From Clostridiales bacterium (GTDB lineage: Bacteria; Bacillota_A; Clostridia; Lachnospirales; Bianqueaceae), in NCBI GenBank assembly GCA_019423265.1, contig JAHZBS010000012.1, positions 3,435 to 23,128 on the forward strand: a stretch of 19,694 nt of DNA. Reading direction: 5' to 3'. The translations under genes were made by a program, and so were the position numbers. Below the pieces are notes generated by a model. The model had not been told where the DNA came from. It made no database searches and saw nothing but the letters and a program-made list of their open reading frames with translations. Every line of letters starts with the position of its first letter. The stretch's first letter is position 1. This document shows, piece after piece, positions 7,190 to 19,694 of the stretch.

Positions 7190-8737
7190 ATGTATCAATT
7201 GCTCATCGCGGACGATGAGGACACAATCCGTGACGGACTACAGGCCATTGTCAACTGGGAAAAGTTAGGATTTCATGTACAGTCCACATTTGAGGATGGG
7301 CGGGACGTCATCCGCTATCTCCAAACCCACAGCCATATAGACGCCATTCTGACGGATATCAAAATGACCTTCCAGTCCGGGCTCGATGTGGCAAAATTTG
7401 CCAGTGAGATGGAAAACCCGCCGAAGGTCATTTTGATCAGCGCCTACCAGGAAGTGGATCTCGCCATCGCCGCCATCAAATATAATGTGACCGACTATAT
7501 CGTTAAGCCCATCGACCTGGACGAACTGACCTCCGTCTTCCGAAAAGTGGCAAAAGAGCTGGACGAACGGTACCAAGCGCAACAATTGCGGGACAGTGCA
7601 GACTCCTTCCAAAAGAGCATCGATGATGTAAAGGAGTATTTCTTTGCGGAGCTAATGCTCGGCTCACTCCAATCCGCCGAATATTTAGAATCGCTGTTTC
7701 ACCTGCTGTATCCGGAAGTCTCCTTTGACGACTGTACTTGTTTCATGGCTATGGCGACCATTCAGAATTACGAAGATTTTCTCGCAGGCAGTCAGACACA
7801 TACCGCCAACGAGCTGTACAACTGTCTAAAAAACTGCGTCTCCCTGTCGGCTCCTCAGATCGAATTTCGGCTCGTCGCCAAACAGGGGTGTAGGCTTCAA
7901 CTATTGGGTATTCTGCCCCCTCAAAATGACGGCGAGGCTCTCCACCTGATTGACGGCGCCATCGCCGCACTGCAAACCTCCCTGTGGGATTTGTTCTCTG
8001 TCCGCACTGAGATCTCGAAGCCCGATATCTTTCATGGGATCCCAACGCTGCTGCAAAATCAACTGGCCCATTCCACCGACCCCCAGTCTATGACGCTAAA
8101 GATTGAAGAACAAAAAAAAGCCCTCTACAGCGCTCTGTGCGATCACAATTTCCAAGAGACCGAAAGCACGCTCGAAAGGCTCAACAGCTACCTACAGCAG
8201 CTTGACCCATCCCTTGCCCGCAAGATTATCCTCGAATTCTGTCGCGAACTGCAGGAGCGCACCCAGACGCCGAATCTGGATCTCTCCAGCGTCAGCGGGG
8301 CTTCCGGCGGTGAGATGACCGGCCGGTTCCAAGCTTTTATCGGCCAGCTGGCCGATGAACTCCGCCGCAAAAGCCCTCTGGAAAAAGATGTGATCCAACA
8401 GGCAAAGGACTATATCATCCAACACATTACGGAGGATATCTCTCTGGAGAGTATCGCTGACCATTTCTATCTCAGCCAGTGCTATTTCAGCCGAATGTTC
8501 AAGGCGAAAACAGGCGAAAATTTGATTGACTTTATCATTCGGCAAAAGATGGAGTTGGCGTGCCAGCTTCTAAAAAGTTCCTCCATCAGAGTCTACGAGG
8601 TGGGCGACCGCGTTGGCTATAAAAGCGCCCGCTATTTTTCCAAAGCCTTTAAGCAGTATACCGGGCTGACGCCCAACGCCTACCGCCTGGAATTCTTACA
8701 GGCGAAAGCGGAGGAACGGAGTGGCCGGCATGAATAA
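7190..8737 (+). CDS. AraC-type response regulator, YesN-like
   Basis: This 515-residue protein has an N-terminal receiver domain (about 1-120) with the acid pair D8/D9, phospho-acceptor D56 (AILTD), S84 and K106 (YIVKP). A long, less conserved middle region follows. The C-terminal AraC helix-turn-helix pair is at about 405-502 (ISLESIADHFYLSQCYFSRM and later VGDRVGYKSARYFSKAFKQY). The start at 7190 is preferred because AAAGGGG lies 9 bases upstream and the protein then begins MYQLLIADDE, as in the family; the frame continues 7 codons further to 7169. It would be phosphorylated by the kinase encoded next, overlapping its end. The likely target is the divergent importer operon and perhaps sugar-degrading genes elsewhere. 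Confidence 0.94.
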   Translation: MYQLLIADDEDTIRDGLQAIVNWEKLGFHVQSTFEDGRDVIRYLQTHSHIDAILTDIKMTFQSGLDVAKFASEMENPPKVILISAYQEVDLAIAAIKYNVTDYIVKPIDLDELTSVFRKVAKELDERYQAQQLRDSADSFQKSIDDVKEYFFAELMLGSLQSAEYLESLFHLLYPEVSFDDCTCFMAMATIQNYEDFLAGSQTHTANELYNCLKNCVSLSAPQIEFRLVAKQGCRLQLLGILPPQNDGEALHLIDGAIAALQTSLWDLFSVRTEISKPDIFHGIPTLLQNQLAHSTDPQSMTLKIEEQKKALYSALCDHNFQETESTLERLNSYLQQLDPSLARKIILEFCRELQERTQTPNLDLSSVSGASGGEMTGRFQAFIGQLADELRRKSPLEKDVIQQAKDYIIQHITEDISLESIADHFYLSQCYFSRMFKAKTGENLIDFIIRQKMELACQLLKSSSIRVYEVGDRVGYKSARYFSKAFKQYTGLTPNAYRLEFLQAKAEERSGRHE

Positions 8738-10496
8738 GCGCAGCATCTTTTATTCCTTCAGAAACGGCCGGCAGTTTGGGAGAATTTTTTTCAAAAATCT
8801 CGCCTTTCTCTCCCTGCTCATTCTGCTCCCCATGTTTCTCCTTGTCAGCGTCGCCACTATGTCCGTTTCCACCTTCATGAATAATGAAATCCTCTCCTAC
8901 AGCGATAAATCCCTGAACGCATACCTAAACCTTATCAATACCATGCTCGACGACCTTCTCGTCCAGTCCCATCTGCTCAACAACAACACAGATATTGAAC
9001 TCTTTTTGCTCCACGAGCCGGACAAAAAGGCGTATTACGATCCCTCCTCTATCTATACGCAAATCCAGACGCAGATGCAGACACACGACTATCTCACCAG
9101 TGTTTACATCTATTCCCAGCGCAATGGCCGCATCATTTCCAACTATGGCGATATCCCGCTGGAAGATTTTTTTGATACCGGGTGGCTGGAGGAATATCAG
9201 GCCAACACAACGCCCAGCCGGTTTTGGTACACGTACCGTCTTGGCCCTAACCGGCAATTCCAGCAGATTCCCATGATCTCCATCTATAAGGCCATTGAAA
9301 CGCAGGGCGTCAACCAGGGCGTCATTGTCTTCAACGTCAACCTCAGCAAATTTACGAAGCTCCTGTCCGTGCTGCGGGAGCCCAAGGAGGACGGGCTCTT
9401 TTTATTTGACGGAGACAACCGCCTCCTGTCCCAGATCTGGGGCGATTATTCTTCCATCGATCCCGAATTCTGCGCTATTGATGAGCTTATGTCAGCGGAG
9501 GGATACATCCGCTATGGCGGACATGTTCTCTATAAAGCGTCCATCCACTACAGCGACTGGAACCTTGTGCTCTCGGTCCCCCGCTCCCTGTACCAAGCCA
9601 ACATTCATGCATTTATGTTTCCCATGGTGCTTATATTTACCCTGGGCCTCCTCGCCACCATAGGCTTGACGGTCATGGTATCCTTCCGCCTATACAGGCC
9701 AATCCGATCTATCATGGGCAAATTGGAGGACGCTGTTCCCAGCTCCGCCGACGTTCTGTCCCTTAAAAAAGATGAGGAGGCTTATATTATCTCCGCCATC
9801 GAGCATACCGTACATCAAAACAAGGTCATAAGCGAGGATCTGGAAAAGCGCATTGACATGCTCAAAAAAGCCCAGTCCATCGCCCTGCAATCCCAGATCA
9901 ATCCCCATTTTCTTCACAATACGCTGGATTCCATAAGCTGGTCCGCCATGGCGCTGACCGGCGGTAAAAACCAGACCTCCATTATGATCAATCAGCTTTC
10001 CTCCATGCTCCGCTACTCCCTTGAGGACGTCAATACGCTAGTCCCTCTGGAGCGGGAGCTGGACAATGCGCGAACCTACCTCGATCTTCAGAGCGCCCGC
10101 TACAAAAATAAATTTCAGACGGAATGGCAAATCGACGCGGACGTCCGCTCCTGCCTGGTTATCAAAATCCTCTTGCAGCCTCTGCTGGAAAATGCCATCT
10201 ACCACGGCATCAAGCCCTTAAGCGGAATGGGCCACATCCGCATCGGCGCATCCCGGAAGGGCGATATCCTAGAGATTTGGGTGGAGGATACGGGCGTGGG
10301 AATCGACTCTGCGTCCCTCAAACGCCTTCAGACCGCTCTCATGTCCGACGATATCCAGGAGAAAGCGCACATTGGAATTCTGAATGTCAACCAGCGCATC
10401 CGGCTCATCTTCGGGAGTCCCTACGGCTTGCACGTGTATTCCGAAGACAAAAAAGGCGCCCGCATTCTCTGTCAGCTGCCTTTATCCTTTGACTGA
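8730..10496 (+). CDS. Sensor histidine kinase, YesM-like
   Basis: This is a membrane-bound sensor kinase of 588 residues. Membrane segments are at about 25-47 and 295-317. Between them lies an extracytoplasmic sensor of ~245 residues, probably Cache-like. A short HAMP-like linker leads to the His_kinase box SQINPHFLHN, with the phospho-acceptor His at about 393. The HATPase domain has an N box LLENAIYHGI near 485-494, a G1 box EDTGVGI near 519-525, and HIGILNVNQRI near 547-557. All motifs needed for activity are present. The start overlaps the regulator's stop by 8 bases. An alternative GTG at 8721 has GGAGG 6 bases upstream and is almost equally good; it would add three residues. The kinase probably senses the ligand of the adjacent importer, directly or via the binding protein (inference). 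Confidence 0.93.
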   Translation: MNKRSIFYSFRNGRQFGRIFFKNLAFLSLLILLPMFLLVSVATMSVSTFMNNEILSYSDKSLNAYLNLINTMLDDLLVQSHLLNNNTDIELFLLHEPDKKAYYDPSSIYTQIQTQMQTHDYLTSVYIYSQRNGRIISNYGDIPLEDFFDTGWLEEYQANTTPSRFWYTYRLGPNRQFQQIPMISIYKAIETQGVNQGVIVFNVNLSKFTKLLSVLREPKEDGLFLFDGDNRLLSQIWGDYSSIDPEFCAIDELMSAEGYIRYGGHVLYKASIHYSDWNLVLSVPRSLYQANIHAFMFPMVLIFTLGLLATIGLTVMVSFRLYRPIRSIMGKLEDAVPSSADVLSLKKDEEAYIISAIEHTVHQNKVISEDLEKRIDMLKKAQSIALQSQINPHFLHNTLDSISWSAMALTGGKNQTSIMINQLSSMLRYSLEDVNTLVPLERELDNARTYLDLQSARYKNKFQTEWQIDADVRSCLVIKILLQPLLENAIYHGIKPLSGMGHIRIGASRKGDILEIWVEDTGVGIDSASLKRLQTALMSDDIQEKAHIGILNVNQRIRLIFGSPYGLHVYSEDKKGARILCQLPLSFD

Positions 10497-10503
10497 CGAG
10501 AGC

Positions 10504-10530
10504 GGACGCCGGTTTTTCCACGGCTCCTTT
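10504..10530 (+). terminator. Weak candidate terminator of the two-component genes
   Basis: GGACGCCG (10504-10511) pairs with CGGCTCC (10521-10527) with one bulged C and a 9-base loop, followed by TTT. It lies in the 32-base gap between convergent genes, where a terminator is expected, but the T tract is too short for a confident call. A second hairpin (GGCTAAC/GTTAGCC, 10535-10550) follows inside the last codons of the TetR gene. Confidence 0.3.
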
Positions 10531-11074
10531 AGACGGCTAACCCGTTAGCCCCTGCCTTAGCCGGACAGTATGCAGATACGGCCCGGCACGCCTGGTCAAG
10601 CACTTGCTTCGGCTCCTCCTCGAGCCCCGGTTCCAGCCATTGATCCACCAGCCCTTGAAAGGTACCCGCCAGCACATTCACGTCAAAATCCCGGTCCTGA
10701 AAATCCAACTCTTCCGCTTTCCAGAAAAGTTCATAGGCAATCTCATAGATCGCCTTCTCATAGGCCCCTCGCCCCGTGGACGCAAAAATCGTCCGGCACA
10801 GCTGCTCATTTTGCTGAATGTAGAAAAGGATGCGCAGAAGGCCGAGCCGCCAATTCTCAAAAAATACATCATCGGACAAGCTCTGTTGGATCTCTTCCTT
10901 CAACGTCCACGTCAGCAGCTGCTGGATATCCTGAAAATAATAGTAAAATGTCTGCCGATTGACCCCCAGGTGCTCGACGATCTTCTTGACCGTCACCTTG
11001 TGAAACGGCACTTCCAGCAATACAGCCTTCAATGAATTTCCTAACGCTCGTTTTGTCATGTATGAACTTGACAT
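10529..11074 (-). CDS. TetR-family regulator, DhaS-like
   Basis: This 181-residue protein has an N-terminal TetR helix-turn-helix at about 27-47 (VTVKKIVEHLGVNRQTFYYY) and an all-helical C-terminal domain of the variable ligand-binding kind. The RALGNSLKAVLLEVPFHKVT opening and NRQTFYYYFQD motif resemble DhaS-type regulators, but the ligand cannot be told. The start at 11074 has AAAGGAGAGG upstream. The frame continues 19 codons further, over the gap to dapL, without a better signal; ATG 11059 is a weaker alternative. It lies 35 bases after the dapL stop on the same strand with no evident terminator between them, so it is probably the last gene of the purF-carA-carB::dapF-pyrG-dapL operon. 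It may regulate this operon or a remote target. Confidence 0.9.
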   Translation of the reverse strand: MSSSYMTKRALGNSLKAVLLEVPFHKVTVKKIVEHLGVNRQTFYYYFQDIQQLLTWTLKEEIQQSLSDDVFFENWRLGLLRILFYIQQNEQLCRTIFASTGRGAYEKAIYEIAYELFWKAEELDFQDRDFDVNVLAGTFQGLVDQWLEPGLEEEPKQVLDQACRAVSAYCPAKAGANGLAV

Positions 11075-11109
11075 GGTACACCTCTCCTTTCCAGGGACAT
11101 ACGCCTGTC

Positions 11110-12293
11110 TCAGCGGGGATAGACCCCACACAATCGTTCCATGGCCCGCTCCGCGTCGTCCCGTCTTCCAAACGCAGTCAAGCGGAAAAATCCTTCCCCA
11201 CAGCTTCCAAATCCGGCGCCCGGCGTTCCCACAACATGAGCCTTCTCCAGCAGGAGATCAAAGAGCTGCCAGGAGTCATATCCCTCGGGACACTGCATCC
11301 AGATATAGGGTGAATTCTCCCCTCCGGTAAACCAGATCCCCAAGCTGCGAAGGGCATTGGCGATAACCGCCGCATTCTCCATATAGTATGCAATATTTTG
11401 TTGTGCCTGCCGGATCCCTTCCTCCGTCAGGACAGCCGCCGCCCCGCGCTGGACAATATAGGGAACACCGTTGAATTTCGTGGTCTGACGGCGAAGCCAC
11501 ATTCGATTGAGGGACATTTCCCCACGGGTCAGGTCTTTTGGCACAACGGTGTACCCGCATCGGGTTCCGGTAAATCCCGCCGTCTTGGAAAAGGAACAGA
11601 ATTCTATGGCACAGGTCTTGGCGCCGGGAATCTCGTAGATGCTTCTGGGCAGGGAAGCGTCCTGAATAAAAGCTTCATAGGCGCTGTCAAATAAGAGAAT
11701 GGCATCCTGTTCATTGGCGTATGCCACCCACTCTGTCAGCTGGTCCCGGTTGTACACCGCGCCGGTGGGATTGTTAGGCGAGCACAGATATACGATGTCC
11801 GCTTTCACTCCGGCGGGCGGCATGGGCAGAAATTGATTCTCAACGGTGGCCTTCAAAAATTGAATTTGGCGGCCCGCCATAAGGTTGGTATCCACGTAGA
11901 CCGGATACACCGGGTCCGGTATCAAGACCGTATTCTTTGAGTCAAATAGATCCAGAATATTTCCTAAATCGCTCTTCGCCCCATCGCTGACAAAGATTTC
12001 CTCCCGATCCAGATCCACCCCCTTTGTGGCGTAATAGGAGGCAATGGCGTCCCGCAGAAAGTCATATCCCTGCTCCGGGCCATATCCCCGAAAGGTCTCC
12101 GCGCGGCCCATCTCCTTCACGGCTTCTCCCATGGCGTCCACCGCCGCTTGACATAACGGCAGTGTGACATCCCCAATTCCCATCCGGATGACATCGGCAT
12201 CGGGGTGGGCGGCTTTAAACGCCGCAACTTTATGGCTGATATCCGAAAATAGATAGCTCTCCTTAAGCTGTGAATAATGTGCATTTATCCGCA

Positions 12294-12294
<1 letters not shown>
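11110..12294 (-). CDS. dapL: LL-diaminopimelate aminotransferase (DapL)
   Basis: This 394-residue PLP-dependent class I/II aminotransferase converts tetrahydrodipicolinate directly to LL-diaminopimelate. It bypasses the succinylase and acetylase branches. Visible marks are the DapL N terminus (YLFSDISHKV), MGIGDVTLPL near 38-47, the FRGYGPEQGY block at about 68-77, and SPNNPTGA near 172-179. Also visible are D203/Y206 in the cofactor pocket and the PLP lysine K237 in SFSKTAGFTG. Length matches the family. The start codon overlaps the pyrG stop in the arrangement TAATG, with AAAGGAG 9 bases upstream, which implies translational coupling. Its product is the substrate of the epimerase encoded as the C-terminal part of the carB fusion two genes upstream. 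Confidence 0.95.
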
Positions 12295-17979
<5,685 letters not shown>

Positions 17980-17989
<10 letters not shown>

Positions 17990-19074
17990 ATTGACTGCCC
18001 CCTTTCCATCAACTGCATAAAGTCGTGAAACAGAAATTCCGTATCCCGCGGACCGCCGCAGGCCTCCGGATGAAATTGTACGGAAAAAGCCGGTATATCC
18101 TCATAGCGGACGCCCTCGCAGGTCCCGTCGTTGACATTGACAAAACTCTCCTTGGCGCAGGCCGGCAGCGATGCGCTCTCCACCGCGTAGCCATGGTTTT
18201 GGCTGGTGATGTAGACCCGCCCTGTGCTCAAATCCTTGACCGGTTGGTTCGCTCCCCGATGGCCATATTTTAACTTGGCGGTGGCGGCTCCCTTTGCCAG
18301 GGCCAAAAGCTGGTGTCCCAGACAGATTCCGAAGGTGGGAATTCTTTGGTCCAACAGTCTGGCCAACTCCCGGATGATCCCCGGGTTATCCGCCGGGTCG
18401 CCAGGCCCATTGGATAGCATAATTCCATCGGGCTTCCACCCTATGATCGCCTCGGCTTTCGTGTCCGCCGGAACCGTTATCACCTGGCAGCCGCGCTTCA
18501 TCAATTCCCGCTCAATGTTGCGCTTTGCCCCGAAATCCCAAAGAACGACGCGCTTTGTATTGACGCCGGCGGGCGCGGACTGATAGGCTTCCCGGCAGGT
18601 GACGTGGGAGACGGCGTCTGTCACGCGGTAGGCGCGAAGTTCCCTTTGCAGCGCCTCATCCATGTAGGGCGATGCGGAGATCCGGGCATTCATGACGCCC
18701 TGCTCCCGGATTAATTTGGTCAGCTCCCGGGTGTCGAGATCATACAAGCCGATAATGCCCTTCTCCTGTAGATACTGATCAAGCGTCCTTTCACAGCGGA
18801 AATTGGAGGGATGTGTACACCATTGCCGGACAATATAGGCCCTTACGTGCGGGCCGTCGCTCTCAAAGTCCGCAGGAATGATTCCATAATTCCCGATCAG
18901 GGGGAAGGTCTGAACTACGATCTGGCCGTAGTAGCTTGGGTCCGTGAGGGTCTCCACATATCCCGTCATGCCGGTGGTAAATACAAGCTCCCCTGTGATC
19001 TCGCCCGCTGCGCCAAATCCCTTCCCCTTAAAAACCCGTCCGTTTTCAAGCAGCAAATAGACTTCTCTTTCCAT
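17980..19074 (-). CDS. carA: Carbamoyl-phosphate synthetase small subunit
   Basis: This 364-residue glutaminase subunit feeds ammonia to CarB for pyrimidine and arginine synthesis. The N-terminal CPSase small-chain domain ([17 protein letters not shown] at about 32-48) is followed by a class I glutaminase. That domain carries the nucleophile Cys251 in GICLGHQ and the H335/E337 pair in HPEA. The ATG at 19074 is chosen because GGGAGG lies 5 bases upstream; a GTG at 19095 in the same frame would add 7 residues but has no better signal. It lies 27 bases after the purF stop and overlaps carB by 10 bases. Whether this is the pyrimidine or the arginine copy cannot be settled; the neighbours favour pyrimidine use. 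Confidence 0.97.
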
Positions 19075-19101
19075 GGCTACCTCCCAATTCTCCACCGCTG
19101 G

Positions 19102-19694
19102 TTATTCTTCAAATTGCTCTTTTCGATGGCATCCAATGGGGATCGGATAATCCCCGGTGAAACATCCGGTACAAAAGCGCCTGGCGCTCTCCCGGCATGC
19201 CTCCTTTAATCCCTTGGTGCTGATAAAGCCCAGGCTATCGGCTCCAATGTGCTTGGCAATCTCCTCCACGCTCATCCGGTTGGCAATGAGATTTTCCTCG
19301 CTGTCAATGTCCGTTCCAAAATGGCAGGTGTGGCGAAAAGGCGGCGAGGAGATTCGCATGTGGACCTCCTTGGCTCCTGCATTCTTCAGACTCTTGATGA
19401 TCTTTGCGCTTGTGGTTCCCCGGACAATGGAATCATCCACCAGCACCACCCGCTTTCCCTCGATGTTGGCCCGCAGCGGATTTAATTTCAGCCGCACCGC
19501 GGCATCCCGCTGCGCCTGGGAAGGGAAGATGAAGCTGCGGCCAATATAGCGGTTTTTGACGAAGCCGGAGACATTGGGCAGATGGCTGGCGTAGGCGTAC
19601 CCTTCCGCCGATTCGAGTCCGCTGTCCGGCACCCCGCACACCACGTCGGCATCCACGGGATATTCCTTCGCCAGCTGGATTCCCATATTGAACC
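19102..19694 (-). CDS. purF: Amidophosphoribosyltransferase (PurF), C-terminal part
   Basis: The frame is open to the right edge; only the last ~197 residues are visible. They cover most of the phosphoribosyltransferase domain. Motifs are GVPDSGLESAEGYA, KNRYIGRSFIFPSQAQRD, the PRPP loop VDDSIVRGT, and the cluster cysteines in HTCHFGTDID and FCTGCFTGDYP. All agree with canonical PurF, which makes 5-phosphoribosylamine as the first committed step of purine synthesis. The glutaminase domain with its Cys1 lies outside the window and could not be checked. This is the second PurF-type gene of the window and is clearly closer to the classical enzyme than the one at 1308-2726. It is upstream of carA in the same operon, 27 bases away. 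Confidence 0.95.
   Translation of the reverse strand, partial: FNMGIQLAKEYPVDADVVCGVPDSGLESAEGYAYASHLPNVSGFVKNRYIGRSFIFPSQAQRDAAVRLKLNPLRANIEGKRVVLVDDSIVRGTTSAKIIKSLKNAGAKEVHMRISSPPFRHTCHFGTDIDSEENLIANRMSVEEIAKHIGADSLGFISTKGLKEACRESARRFCTGCFTGDYPIPIGCHRKEQFEE

Noticed and set aside
10535..10550. Perfect inverted repeat GGCTAAC-CC-GTTAGCC as an operator or attachment site
   Set aside because: It lies in the last codons of the TetR gene, has a two-base loop and no T tract, and no second copy was noticed in the window. It is most likely an incidental structure at a convergent gene end.

Overview
The window looks like chromosomal DNA of an anaerobic Firmicute of the class Clostridia, probably a gut Oscillospirales- or Lachnospirales-type organism. 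This is inferred from AGGAGG-type ribosome binding sites, a YesM/YesN-type two-component pair next to an LplABC-type sugar importer, the DapL route to diaminopimelate, tightly packed operons and a base composition a little above 50% G+C by eye. No rRNA, tRNA, CRISPR array, phage or insertion-sequence gene was seen.

Left part (1-3470). The window opens inside the end of a plus-strand gene for a winged-helix-ending protein, probably of the Schlafen/AlbA-type ATP-binding family. It converges on a minus-strand operon purE - purF-like - SAM methyltransferase. That operon has a recognisable promoter at 3347-3375 and an intrinsic terminator at 365-407. The purF-like protein keeps the phosphoribosyltransferase motif and the iron-sulfur cysteines, but its glutaminase domain has lost the nucleophilic cysteine and several other active-site residues.

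Middle (3424-10550). A minus-strand operon encodes two importer permeases and a lipoprotein that binds sugar or oligosaccharide. Divergently, a plus-strand pair encodes an AraC-type response regulator (YesN-like) and a sensor histidine kinase (YesM-like). The 256-base divergent region holds two back-to-back extended -10 promoters. No transport ATPase lies in the window, so the importer presumably uses a shared MsmX-type ATPase encoded elsewhere.

Right part (10529-19694). A long minus-strand operon reads purF (cut by the window edge) - carA - carB::dapF - pyrG - dapL - tetR, with gaps or overlaps of -10 to +35 bases. It combines three glutamine amidotransferase systems (PRPP amidotransferase, carbamoyl-phosphate synthetase, CTP synthase) with the last two steps of the DapL route to meso-diaminopimelate. 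It ends in a DhaS-like TetR regulator. The diaminopimelate epimerase is fused in frame to the C terminus of carbamoyl-phosphate synthetase.

The strongest points for follow-up are the CarB-DapF fusion, the glutaminase-dead PurF paralogue beside purE with a second PurF in the same window, and the mixed nucleotide/cell-wall operon.
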